Below, piece by piece: positions 14,414-21,680 of a stretch of DNA of 25,179 nt. Location: positions 1 to 25,179 of IMG/VR virus record IMGVR_UViG_3300025322_000153, one strand, 5' to 3'. Position 1 is the stretch's first letter. The number at the start of each line of letters is the position of its first letter. The translations under genes and the position numbers were made by a program. Source of the stretch: a virus. The notes under the pieces are model-generated. The model was given only the letters and a program-made list of their open reading frames with translations. It did no database searches and was not told the DNA's origin.

Positions 14414-15145
14414 TCAGCGCCTGATTTCCGCGAGCACCTGGCGCTCGAACTCCACCGGCCACACGCGGGCGACGGCGGCCTGCACGATTTTCTCGAATGG
14501 CAGACGCTTGCGGTAACGCGGCGCGCCCGTGACGACGATGAACGCCGGCACGGCGTTGTTGTCCGAGAGGCGCCGCCAGATCGCGGTCAGTCGCGCGCCG
14601 CGCACGCCGCGGCGGGTGAAATAATATTCGCCCTTCTTCTTGCCACCGCGCGCGCCGCCCCATGGCGTATGCTGGTGCGGGTCGAAGTGTGCTTGCAGAT
14701 TGGCGAGGATTTTCTGCACGACGCTGCGCGGCACGTTGCCGTATTGATCGAGCGGCTGGAACTTGGACGGCACCAGATATTCGTTCGCGCCGAGCAGTCC
14801 GCGATCGGCGAGCAGCTTCTCCATGCGTTTCGGCGATCGCGGGCCGGCATCCATATGCGGGCCGAGATATTCAAACGCCGAGGCGCGATGGCGCCAGTTT
14901 TTCCCCTGCAACGTCACCATCGCCGCCAGGTGCGCAGGCCGCGCCTTCTCCACCCAGGGAGCGTTCAGCGTCCAGGGCGTCGGTCTATCGAACACCTGCC
15001 CGATAAACCACTGCACGTCCTTGCGGGCGGCGAAGGCGGTATCGTTCAGCGCCACCGCGGCGGCCTTGCGCACGCCCTCGTTCTGCAAATACAGCAGTTT
15101 CATCCGGACCGCATCGACATCGGCCTTGACGCCGATTTGCAGCAC
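14414..15145 (-). CDS. Tail-assembly protein candidate, lambda gpZ-like
   Basis: This 243-residue protein starts at GTG (15145), seven bases after the cold-shock stop; no strong Shine-Dalgarno site is seen, so coupling is likely. Residues 20-45 (NEGVRKAAAVALNDTAFAAR) resemble the helix 'AAAMAINRVA' of lambda gpZ, where a small strand leads into an Ala-rich helix that binds tube or terminator proteins. The middle holds RPTPWTLNAPWVEKARP and basic loops. The C terminus (RYRKRLPFEKIVQAAVARVW) ends in the helix typical of the gpZ/HK97 gp10 class. Unusually, the gene lies between terminase and portal, away from the other tail genes. Remote similarity only. Confidence 0.5.
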   Translation of the reverse strand: MLQIGVKADVDAVRMKLLYLQNEGVRKAAAVALNDTAFAARKDVQWFIGQVFDRPTPWTLNAPWVEKARPAHLAAMVTLQGKNWRHRASAFEYLGPHMDAGPRSPKRMEKLLADRGLLGANEYLVPSKFQPLDQYGNVPRSVVQKILANLQAHFDPHQHTPWGGARGGKKKGEYYFTRRGVRGARLTAIWRRLSDNNAVPAFIVVTGAPRYRKRLPFEKIVQAAVARVWPVEFERQVLAEIRR

Positions 15146-15152
15146 GGCGGCG

Positions 15153-15368
15153 TCAGGCGCGAGCGGCGAGCGGCCGCACGCGTCCGGCCTGCAATCCCTT
15201 CGGCCCCGCCGCCGCGTCGAACTCCACCCGATCGCCCTCGTTCAGTTGTTTGTAGCCCCTGATCTCGATCGCGCTGTAATGCACGAACACATCCGCGCTA
15301 CCATCATCGGGCGCGATGAATCCGAACCCCTTGGCGGTGTTGAACCACTTAACTTTTCCGGTCGGCAT
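15153..15368 (-). CDS. Cold-shock domain protein (CspA family)
   Basis: A 71-residue CspA-type single-strand nucleic-acid-binding protein. RNP1 is KGFGFI (residues 13-18) and RNP2 is VFVHY (27-31). The N terminus [10 protein letters not shown] is typical and the domain is complete. Known functions are RNA chaperoning and transcription antitermination by melting hairpins. Here the gene begins 16 bases after an intrinsic terminator and 45 after a tRNA-like gene, heading the late capsid block. That position is compatible with a role in readthrough of nearby hairpins, but this is inference. A host gene captured by the phage is the likely origin. Confidence 0.88.
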   Translation of the reverse strand: MPTGKVKWFNTAKGFGFIAPDDGSADVFVHYSAIEIRGYKQLNEGDRVEFDAAAGPKGLQAGRVRPLAARA

Positions 15369-15383
15369 ATAATTCCATGCAAC

Positions 15384-15408
15384 AAAAAACCCGGCACGCG
15401 GCCGGGTT
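15384..15408 (-). terminator. Intrinsic terminator between the tRNA-like gene and the cold-shock gene
   Basis: On the minus strand an 8-bp stem (15401-15408 with 15388-15395), loop of five, is followed by a run of U encoded by 15384-15389. It separates the tRNA-like gene from the late genes; the cold-shock ATG is 16 bases downstream. Confidence 0.85.
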
Positions 15409-15413
15409 ACGAA

Positions 15414-15488
15414 TGGAAGCGGGAGCTGGGGTCGAACCAGCGGCCTCTGCGGTATGAGCGCAGCGATCTACCTCTGATCTATCCCGCT
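15414..15488 (-). tRNA. tRNA-like gene, anticodon CAU (Met or Ile2 type)
   Basis: The 75-base minus-strand RNA folds as a complete cloverleaf. A 7-bp acceptor stem (AGCGGGA with TCCCGCT) is followed by T8-A9, a 4-bp D stem with loop AGAGGTA, base 26 G, and a 5-bp anticodon stem (CTGCG/CGCAG) with loop CTCATAC. The variable loop is five bases, and the 5-bp T stem (GCTGG/CCAGC) has loop TTCGACC. CCA is encoded at the 3' end. The anticodon is CAU, so elongator or initiator Met or lysidine-modified Ile are possible. The discriminator base is U, unlike the A usual for tRNA-Met, and the acceptor starts A-U. It may be an unusual phage tRNA or a decoy. Confidence 0.85.
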
Positions 15489-15570
15489 GAAACAAACGCC
15501 GCCCGCCTGACGCCATGACGTGTCGCTGAGACGATGGGTGTGGTGGCCGGGGGCGGCGGAAAATCGGCAA
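15489..15570. other. Gene-free spacer between tRNA-like gene and upstream terminator
   Basis: No ORF with a ribosome site, no second tRNA and no clear promoter is visible. An 8-base inverted pair (15497-15504 with 15551-15558) could form a long-range GC stem in the leader RNA. Confidence 0.4.
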
Positions 15571-15604
15571 TAAAAAACCCGGCCCTGAATCAGGCGGCCG
15601 GGTT
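15571..15604 (-). terminator. Intrinsic terminator upstream of the tRNA-like gene
   Basis: A 9-bp stem (15596-15604 with 15576-15584) closes a loop region with a small internal stem. It is followed on the minus strand by six U encoded by 15572-15577. Its stem shares the AACCCGGC sequence with the terminator on the other side of the tRNA-like gene, so the two look related. Confidence 0.85.
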
Positions 15605-15761
15605 CGGTCTGGATGCTGGCGATTTTCCCTTGAGGGATACTACGACCAGCTTGGTTAAGCATGATCGAAAAAGTGTACGGATGTCAATGCTTTTTTGTTC
15701 GCGTTATAATAGTTGACTGATTTTGTGTAGTAATTTCAGGAAATAGGTTGTCTAGTACTAG
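15605..15761. other. AT-rich gene-free region with promoter candidate and palindrome
   Basis: The stretch is more AT-rich than its surroundings. It contains a minus-strand TTGACA, a plus-strand TATAAT (15705-15710) without a matching -35, and a perfect 10-bp palindrome CTAGTACTAG (15752-15761) abutting the inverted-repeat element. No ORF is supported. Confidence 0.5.
15658..15687 (-). promoter_or_regulatory. Candidate late-region promoter (TTGACA box)
   Basis: The minus strand carries a perfect TTGACA (15687-15682). The best -10 is CATGCT at 18-bp spacing, only three of six matching. It would direct transcription through the upstream terminator and tRNA-like gene toward the late genes. A start here is plausible, but the weak -10 leaves it uncertain. 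Confidence 0.35.
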
Positions 15762-15889
15762 TTAGAGCGCATACAGAGCACTACGGTCGGACGGCATCGT
15801 CGGTCTGAGATTGTTCTCAACTTCTTCCCGCCAGTTCCCGAGTGCAGGCATTACTGCACATGCTCCGTAGTCCCTTGTATGCGCTCTAA
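15762..15889. repeat. Structured inverted-repeat element with three internal hairpins
   Basis: Two 25-base arms (15762-15786 and 15865-15889) are inverted repeats matching at 22 of 25 positions, starting TTAGAGCGCATACA. Between them are three perfect hairpins: GACG/CGTC around GCAT (15790-15801), TGAGA/TCTCA around TTGT (15806-15819), and GTGCAG/CTGCAC around GCATTA (15842-15859). On either strand this gives a closed multi-branched fold of 128 bases without an ORF. It may be a structured RNA or a small MITE-like element bounded by TA dinucleotides. Orientation and function cannot be decided. Confidence 0.65.
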
Positions 15890-15919
15890 TCCGGCGCCCA
15901 ACGCCGCTCTCTTCGGTCG

Positions 15920-16582
15920 TTATCCCCGTGGCATTTTTCTGAACAGTGCCCGATCAATCTCACTATATGCCACACGCAGCGTTTTTTTGAAAAAACTTTC
16001 CGATACCCGGAGCTGCCTCGCCTTCATCTGCTGCGTGCCGTTCCAGAAATATTCGCGGACTACCACGCGATTCATCCAAAACGTCTCATCGCGCTCGCGC
16101 CAGCCAGTAATGAGATTATCGAGAACCAGCGATTGCCAATCGCCAACGCCGGAACCAGGGCGCGTGCTGCGGATGCCGATCGGGTTCACCTTGAGATCGA
16201 TGATCCGCACGCTCCCGGCGCCCTTGCACCGATAGCAGTGATCGCCCGCGAATTTCTTACTGCCCTCGCAGATCGGGCACACGCGCGAGACCGCACGTTG
16301 CGTGGCCGTGAGTTTGAGCAGCAATCGCCCGGTGCCGTGGCACTGCGGGCACCACGGATCGTGCGCGTGCCCGGCCTGCATGTCCACGATCCAGCCCGGG
16401 CAGACATTCGAGCGTGCCCCCTGCATCAGCCGGCCGGTCATCGAGATCCCGCTGTTGCGGCTGCCACCGCACCACCGCGCCCAAGATTCGCATGCGCCTT
16501 TGACGTAGGGCAGATCGCGGATGCCGGCCTGATAGCCGGTGACGAAGTTCTGCCGCGGAAGTTTCATCATTCGCGTTTTCAT
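15920..16582 (-). CDS. Zinc-finger protein, candidate antitermination factor (lambda Q-like)
   Basis: This 220-residue protein's ATG overlaps the terminase stop (ATGA). Residues 78-120 carry CPQCHGTGR, CPICEGS and CYRCKGAG, a zinc-binding cluster; lambda Q has CRDCHGTGR and CGRCKGVG in the same relative arrangement. The C terminus (WMNRVVVREYFWNG, then KARQLRVSESFFKKTLRVAYS) resembles a DNA-binding helix-turn-helix. Lambda Q (207 residues) sits before pR' and tR', and here too a promoter-like box, terminators and late genes follow within about 550 bp. It could instead be another phage zinc-finger/HTH regulator or DnaJ-type protein. Motif and context support it; no alignment was possible. Confidence 0.55.
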   Translation of the reverse strand: MKTRMMKLPRQNFVTGYQAGIRDLPYVKGACESWARWCGGSRNSGISMTGRLMQGARSNVCPGWIVDMQAGHAHDPWCPQCHGTGRLLLKLTATQRAVSRVCPICEGSKKFAGDHCYRCKGAGSVRIIDLKVNPIGIRSTRPGSGVGDWQSLVLDNLITGWRERDETFWMNRVVVREYFWNGTQQMKARQLRVSESFFKKTLRVAYSEIDRALFRKMPRG

Positions 16583-18726
16583 CTGTTCACAAACCCCTTG
16601 CTGATCTGCCGCCGCGGCGACGATTTACCAGCAGTCGATGCTGGCGATGTTGGCGTGGTGACTTCGGCTTTCGGTTTTTTCTCAGCATCCGGAGACGAAA
16701 CAGCCAAATCTTCCGCCGCTGGCAGATCTGCCGACGGATGAAACAGGTCTGACTGCACGATGCGCTGTTCGATTGAGTCCCATTGCGCCGGCGTAAGCAC
16801 GTGCGTCTTGATCGCTCGCGCGGCGTGCAACGCATAGACCTCGCCATCCAGCGCCTCGTTGTTGCGCCCGGCGCGCTTCTGCCATACCAATTTACCGCGC
16901 ATTTTGCGCGACGGTGCCTTGACCTCGGCCGTGAGTTGATCGAAATAATCCTCGCGCACTGAGGGATACACGTGGAATCGCCCCGATCCGATACCGGCCA
17001 GATGGATGCGCCCACGCTGCTGCTCGCCACCGAGCAGCAGATCTTTGGCCTTATTCGTGCCGACGATGAACGGCCGCAGACCGTACTTCCACGCTTTGGT
17101 CGTAGTCTTGTGATCCACCGATTGCTTTGGCAGCGTGAAAATTTCTTTATCGGTGTTGCGATAGCTATCGCCCTTGATGGCCATCAGATGCACACGCCGA
17201 TACTTGCGCTTCATTGCGCGCACCCAGGTATAAACCGCATCCGATGTGTTGCCGTCGGAGCTATCCACCGATACCGCCACCGCATATAGGTCGCGTCCGC
17301 AATCGTGCTGGAACGATCTGAACACGCTTTGCTCGAGCTCCTGCCAGACGAGATCGCTGCTGTCATTCACGGAGCCATAGATTTCGTGGAACTTCACCAG
17401 CCACGATTCCTCGCCGCGGCCCCATGCGCGAACGATGATTGCGAACCGATCGTGCTGTACATCCACGCCGATCGTCACCGCTAACCCACCTCGCGGCACT
17501 GTGCCCTCAGCGTAGAATTGATCCAGCGTGCATTGCTTGCGAATCCCCTCAACGTCCAGCGCCTTGCCGCCATATTCGTAGGGCAAACCGAGCGTGGAGT
17601 TATAAAACGCCACCATCTCGCGATCATCACCGTTGTCGGCCTTGCGCTTTGCCACCAAGAAGCGCCGTACCAAATAAACTATGCCGGAATTCGGCCACGA
17701 TACATACATTTCTCCGAGATAGCCGAAACCGGCCGCGCCGTTAAAGGCAGCCGTCGCGCGCCAGCGTCCTTCGGTGCAGGCGCGCAGGACGTTCTGATTT
17801 TTTTCGTAATCGTTCCACAGCGTGCCGCAATGCGGGCACGCATAGCGCGCCGTCTCGGGCTGCGCGTGGCCATAGATTTCATGACGCTGGTTTGGGTCTT
17901 CGGTCCAGCGCACATTCTCCCAATCGAGCACGTGATCTTCGCCGCAGTGATGGCAAGGCACAAACAGTTTGCGTTGGTCGCTATTTCGATAGGCCTCCTG
18001 GGTATTCGACAAATCGTTGATCGTCGGCGTGCCGCCGATGACCACCTTGAAACGCGGATATGTTTTGGCTCGGTCTTTGAGCAGTCGAATTGAATCACCC
18101 TGGCCTTTCACGTCTTGGCTGGCGTCGTCCGGTTCTTCCACAATCAATACTGGCGCAGATGATGATTTCACCGAACGCGGCGAATTGGAGCCTACGAACT
18201 TTAGGAACCCGCCAGCGAATCGTTTGAAGGTGGCGCGATTGCCGTCCTTGCGTGACCGCAGATCAACCCTGGTGCGCATGCGTGGTGTCACGCTTACCGT
18301 GGTCATGAACTTTTCTTGGTTGAACTCACGGGCGGCATCGGCGGTGGGGAACATGACCACGATCGGGCAGGGGTCGAGGTCGATCCGCTTTCCGATGTAC
18401 GCCATCACCACGCCCATGGTCCAACCGATCTGGCTGGATTTCATGCACACGATCTCTTGCACGGCTGGGTCGTCAATGGCCTCTTGAATCGCCCACAACC
18501 ATGGCGTCACGTCCGAGCGATATTTTCCCGGGCGCGCCGAGCCTGCGTCCGGCGACAGATACAGATTCTCGTCCGCCCATTCCCGCGTATTTTGTTTGCG
18601 CGGAGGTGTCCAATGGCGCCAGGCGCGGCCAAGCATGGCGATCGCCACGGTGCGTGTTGATAGCCAGGGCGGGACCTGCGGCACCCAATCCGCGCGATTT
18701 ATCACCCGTGCCGAGGCTGGCATCAT
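16579..18726 (-). CDS. terL: Terminase large subunit, lambda GpA-like
   Basis: A 715-residue DNA-packaging motor with endonuclease. Residues 96-103 (KSSQIGWT) form the deviant Walker A of GpA-type terminases and 193-201 (VLIVEEPDD) the Walker B with catalytic Glu. Zinc-ribbon cysteines are at 258, 261, 297 and 300 (CHHC and CPHC). The nuclease domain has IGVDVQHDRF (Asp422) and VSVDSSDGN (Asp488), then ALDGEVYALHAARA. The ATG overlaps the small subunit stop by ATGA. It cuts concatemeric DNA and pumps it into proheads through the portal. The C terminus beyond about 680 is a Lys/Ala/Pro-rich tail. Confidence 0.93.
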   Translation of the reverse strand: MMPASARVINRADWVPQVPPWLSTRTVAIAMLGRAWRHWTPPRKQNTREWADENLYLSPDAGSARPGKYRSDVTPWLWAIQEAIDDPAVQEIVCMKSSQIGWTMGVVMAYIGKRIDLDPCPIVVMFPTADAAREFNQEKFMTTVSVTPRMRTRVDLRSRKDGNRATFKRFAGGFLKFVGSNSPRSVKSSSAPVLIVEEPDDASQDVKGQGDSIRLLKDRAKTYPRFKVVIGGTPTINDLSNTQEAYRNSDQRKLFVPCHHCGEDHVLDWENVRWTEDPNQRHEIYGHAQPETARYACPHCGTLWNDYEKNQNVLRACTEGRWRATAAFNGAAGFGYLGEMYVSWPNSGIVYLVRRFLVAKRKADNGDDREMVAFYNSTLGLPYEYGGKALDVEGIRKQCTLDQFYAEGTVPRGGLAVTIGVDVQHDRFAIIVRAWGRGEESWLVKFHEIYGSVNDSSDLVWQELEQSVFRSFQHDCGRDLYAVAVSVDSSDGNTSDAVYTWVRAMKRKYRRVHLMAIKGDSYRNTDKEIFTLPKQSVDHKTTTKAWKYGLRPFIVGTNKAKDLLLGGEQQRGRIHLAGIGSGRFHVYPSVREDYFDQLTAEVKAPSRKMRGKLVWQKRAGRNNEALDGEVYALHAARAIKTHVLTPAQWDSIEQRIVQSDLFHPSADLPAAEDLAVSSPDAEKKPKAEVTTPTSPASTAGKSSPRRQISKGFVNR

Positions 18727-19223
18727 TCCGGATTTTCCTCCACGTCCGTTCCCTCTGGTTCGTCGTCGTCGGTGTTCGGCGACGGCGGTTTTTCGCTCAA
18801 CTTAGTCAGCGCGTGATGAATCTCTGCCTCAATCATTTCCATATCCACGTTAATCCCGTAGCGCGCATCCATCGCGGCTTTTAGCCTGGGACCCATACCA
18901 AGTAAATCCGTCCGCGCCGCCAATACTGCCCCCTCCCACAACGGCGCTACTTCCTCGACTGATACCAGTAACCCAGCTCGTTCCGCCACGTCCATTTCAC
19001 GCAACCGCGCCTCGTAAAAATCTTTTAGCTCCTTCGGCGGCATCACCGTTTTACCGGACAGCGACCGCTGCACAATCCATTCGATCACTTTAGCGGTGTC
19101 GTATTGATTCTCCATCCCGCGCCCGCCCACAGACTCAATCGGCAAACCATCGTCCTGCCACTCCGTCAACGTCCGCTCAGATTTCCCCACCACGCCCGCC
19201 AGCTGATTTTTGTTTACGATCAT
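18723..19223 (-). CDS. Terminase small subunit, Nu1-like
   Basis: This 166-residue protein has an N-terminal winged-helix pattern (VNKNQLAGVVGKSERTLTEW, then QDDGLPI) like lambda Nu1, which recognises cos sites. Residues about 55-140 are a charged helical dimerisation/interaction region (LKDFYEARLREMDVAERAGL). The last 25 residues are acidic (NTDDDEPEGTDVEENPE). It is directly upstream of, and overlaps by ATGA with, the large subunit. The Shine-Dalgarno site is weak (GGA about eleven bases upstream). The wHTH plus pairing with GpA makes the assignment strong. Confidence 0.85.
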   Translation of the reverse strand: MIVNKNQLAGVVGKSERTLTEWQDDGLPIESVGGRGMENQYDTAKVIEWIVQRSLSGKTVMPPKELKDFYEARLREMDVAERAGLLVSVEEVAPLWEGAVLAARTDLLGMGPRLKAAMDARYGINVDMEMIEAEIHHALTKLSEKPPSPNTDDDEPEGTDVEENPE

Positions 19224-19504
19224 ATTTTCATGTTCCAGATTTCGTTCTTTTCTGGTCTATCTCGTTGATCTTACTCAGTAAGGAAGGCCCATAGCACCCC
19301 TCCACTACAAAAAAAACGAGGTTTGAATTACTCGCGTTTATGATCGCGGGAAGGACCCGCGACGCGATTGCACAGAATAAGATCGCACCATTCAGGCGCG
19401 AGAGCCCGGCCGGAATCACCGGCAATGCGGGTAATCGCGGGGGATGTTTCAGCCCCTTATATATATATGTCATCCTTGCCATTCTTACGCGTTAGATGTA
19501 ACCA
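19224..19504. other. Intergenic region between replication and packaging genes; weak ORF inside
   Basis: It holds a hairpin (19344-19350 with 19356-19362), an eight-base A run (19309-19316) that would be U8 in minus-strand RNA behind a weak CGAG/CTCG stem, a TA-rich stretch (19458-19469), and one arm of an inverted repeat. A minus-strand ORF of 84 codons (19228-19482) starts MARMTYIYKGLKHPP but has no good ribosome site and an odd composition. I treat it as unlikely. A terminator with a weak stem at 19309-19334 is possible. Confidence 0.45.
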
Positions 19505-19530
19505 TTACCCGCCATTACCCGCATTGCCGG
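19419..19530. repeat. 17-bp perfect inverted repeat around the end of the replication ATPase gene
   Basis: CCGGCAATGCGGGTAAT at 19419-19435 is the exact reverse complement of 19514-19530, which encodes the GNAGN end of the ATPase gene. The arms are 78 bp apart, too far for a simple terminator. A short GGGTAATGGCGGGTAATGG-type direct duplication lies beside the right arm (19501-19520). Confidence 0.7.
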
Positions 19531-21208
19531 AAATCCTAACCAACCGCCATCGTGCGATCTTCGAATGATCATCTAACCCAGCACGCTCCAACCTGTACCC
19601 ATCGCACACCCGCATTTGATGCCGCCTTAACCAATACCCGAACCGCTTGGTTGTGATCTTCTCTCCGCACGCAGCCAGAATAGCTTCATGCAGATCAGGG
19701 TTCATGTGCACCGATTGCCCCTCCACTCCTCTCGTCGCTTCTACGGCGCGTGCCGTGATAACTGATGCAGTTACCTCCGCTTGCCCGATTTCCTTGTCCC
19801 ACGCCGTGAACAGGGCGCGCTGTAGGGCTATATCGGGGTCTTCTGCGCGCACTTCTTCACTTGCCAGCAATGGGTCCGGGATATCCAGCCAGATTAGCGG
19901 CCGCCGGCACCACGCATCCCAGCTTTCGAATCCGCCGAACGGCACGGCTTCTATTGACGGATAACCGGCCGTGATATACGCGCGCACGATGATTAAGCAT
20001 GCAGTTATCAATTCCCCTCGCCGCTCGCGGACGATATCGACTATGTCGTGCGCGAACTTACGCTGCTCAGGGCGCTCCATTTTTGCATCCATGCGTACCA
20101 GAACGATGCGCCGTTTGAGATCGCCGCGGATGTCGAGATTATTGCCCGTCGCGAGAAATGCGCTGTTCGATACAATAGTCACCTGCACCGATCCACCCAA
20201 CGGTCGCAAATGCACCGCCGGCTGCGACAGCACCTGGCACAGCAAATCGCCGAATAGTGGCCGTTCGATATTATCCAGATTGACGATCGCATCGCCGGAC
20301 AGCAACGCGGCCGCGAGGCGCTTCTCTCCCTCGGCCTGGTCCTCGCCTATGCTCAGCACAGGTGCCTGCCGTCCAGTAGCAATCAATGCAATCACATCGG
20401 CGAGTTTGCTCTTCCCCGTCCCCGGCATCGGCGCCGTGATTGCGAGCATCGGCGCGGACGGTAAAGAGCGCCGCAACAAAACGGTCAAAATGCCGGCGAT
20501 CATCGACGCGCGATCCTCAAAACCGACGGCGGGAAAATCTGAAACCATGTCCCATAACAGATCGAGCGCTTTCCTGGCATCGTCCCGGGTCGGATTTTCC
20601 GGCGGCGCAACGTATCCGACAAGCTGCCGGCCCGCGAAATAAATCCCACTGGCGGCATCGTAGCCCGGCCGATCAAGCACCGATCCATCCATGCGCAGCG
20701 TGGGAGCCTCGACCACGCCGGTCAGCGGCGGCACGTGTTTCCATGCGCCGGCGCGTGCGATAAAACTCTCGGCGATCATGTGCGGGACATCGGCCGATAT
20801 CCAGTCGCCTTCACGTTTGTCCCAGCGTTTCCAACTAGCCACATACGCCAACCGGTCCACCAAGTGCGCCGGCGAGACCTGCTGAATCACAATCGCCCCC
20901 GGGCGCCGATGAATGCGTTTTTCTTGGGCGGCATCGTCGGCGTCGAACGATACAATCCGCACCAGTCGCGAATGCTGTGCGTAAATCGTAGGATCGCGCT
21001 CCCCGAGTGCGCGATCGGCCTCATCCAGCACGCGCGGCAATTTGCCGCGCACGATCTCGATTACCGGTCGATCGTCTCCATTCGCAGCGCCGCCGGAAGG
21101 AATATCTCCTTTGGCCTTTTTCTTGCGGGCCTTTTTGAGCGCCGCCTCGGCCAGAATCGCGACATTGCTCGTGGCCACCTTAATCTCCGACGGCTTCTCG
21201 TCTGTCAT
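19505..21208 (-). CDS. Replicative ATPase/helicase (AAA+/SF3-like)
   Basis: This is a 567-residue protein. Residues 1-45 are a basic Lys/Ala-rich tail. Residues 259-268 (APMPGTGKSK) are Walker A, AIVNLDNIE (307-315) a Walker B-like strand, FLATGNNLDI (351-360) sensor 1, and DLKRRI (363-368) a likely arginine finger. This layout matches phage and plasmid helicases of the P4-alpha/DUF927 type. No primase active site is visible in the N-terminal half, so it may be helicase only or have a divergent primase. The C terminus has a possible winged-helix (RFGYWLRRHQMRVCDGYRLE). The ATG at 21208 overlaps the upstream gene by 29 bases. It probably unwinds DNA for phage replication. Confidence 0.75.
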   Translation of the reverse strand: MTDEKPSEIKVATSNVAILAEAALKKARKKKAKGDIPSGGAANGDDRPVIEIVRGKLPRVLDEADRALGERDPTIYAQHSRLVRIVSFDADDAAQEKRIHRRPGAIVIQQVSPAHLVDRLAYVASWKRWDKREGDWISADVPHMIAESFIARAGAWKHVPPLTGVVEAPTLRMDGSVLDRPGYDAASGIYFAGRQLVGYVAPPENPTRDDARKALDLLWDMVSDFPAVGFEDRASMIAGILTVLLRRSLPSAPMLAITAPMPGTGKSKLADVIALIATGRQAPVLSIGEDQAEGEKRLAAALLSGDAIVNLDNIERPLFGDLLCQVLSQPAVHLRPLGGSVQVTIVSNSAFLATGNNLDIRGDLKRRIVLVRMDAKMERPEQRKFAHDIVDIVRERRGELITACLIIVRAYITAGYPSIEAVPFGGFESWDAWCRRPLIWLDIPDPLLASEEVRAEDPDIALQRALFTAWDKEIGQAEVTASVITARAVEATRGVEGQSVHMNPDLHEAILAACGEKITTKRFGYWLRRHQMRVCDGYRLERAGLDDHSKIARWRLVRISGNAGNGG

Positions 21209-21668
21209 CTTCTGTCAGATCCAGCGCGCCAAGATCGGCCGCCAGGAATCGGTTGTAGAGCCTCGCCCGGCGTTCATAATCGGCCTCATCCTCGATCGAC
21301 CACCAGCATGGGCGAGGACGATATGTGAATAAAAAATCGGCCACGTCTCGTTTTTTTCCTTTCGTGATTATCGTGACCGGTGCCGCATGGGCCGCGATCT
21401 CGGCGGCCAACTCCTGCACCCTGTCACCACCAATCCAAATCACCTCGATTTTTAATCCGGCAATTAAGGTCCAGTCATATTTACCAGTTTCATATTCCTG
21501 CGCCGGCATTATGATCGACAAACAATCCTTTGCGTGTCGCCATGGATCGGTCCCATAAAATACGCATACGGGCTCTAGGCATTCTCTGCGCGCAGCAGCG
21601 GCATCGCGTGCGGCTAATAAGGCGCGGCCGTAGGGAGGGAGCTTGGGCCTGACATCGGCGTTATGCAT
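21180..21668 (-). CDS. Unknown protein between methyltransferase and replication genes
   Basis: A 162-residue soluble alpha/beta protein. Visible segments are EPVCVFYGTDPWRHAKDCLS, KYDWTLIAGLKIEVIWIGGD, and APVTIITKGKKRDVADFLFT, which alternate strand and helix like a small Rossmann or Toprim-like fold, and then RPCWWSIEDEADYERRARLY. The DPWRHAK and PCWWS motifs are distinctive but I cannot match them to a known family. It starts 12 bases after the fusion gene and overlaps the ATPase start, so it belongs to the same operon. A role in DNA metabolism is inferred from neighbours only. Confidence 0.55.
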   Translation of the reverse strand: MHNADVRPKLPPYGRALLAARDAAAARRECLEPVCVFYGTDPWRHAKDCLSIIMPAQEYETGKYDWTLIAGLKIEVIWIGGDRVQELAAEIAAHAAPVTIITKGKKRDVADFLFTYRPRPCWWSIEDEADYERRARLYNRFLAADLGALDLTEDDRREAVGD

Positions 21669-21680
21669 TGTGCTGAACCT

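Noticed and set aside
15468-15662. 64-codon minus ORF across the terminator and tRNA-like gene
   Set aside because: It contains the terminator stem, overlaps the tRNA and has no Shine-Dalgarno site.
15705-15710. Plus-strand TATAAT as a promoter for the structured element
   Set aside because: No acceptable -35 hexamer at 16-18 bp spacing; kept only as a remark.
15896-15902. GCCCAAC resembling an attC core site next to the structured element
   Set aside because: No matching GTTRRRY partner at the right distance; the arms of the element do not follow the attC pattern.
19228-19482. 84-codon minus ORF between replication and terminase genes
   Set aside because: No convincing ribosome site, odd composition and overlap with an inverted-repeat arm and a possible terminator; retained only within the spacer description.
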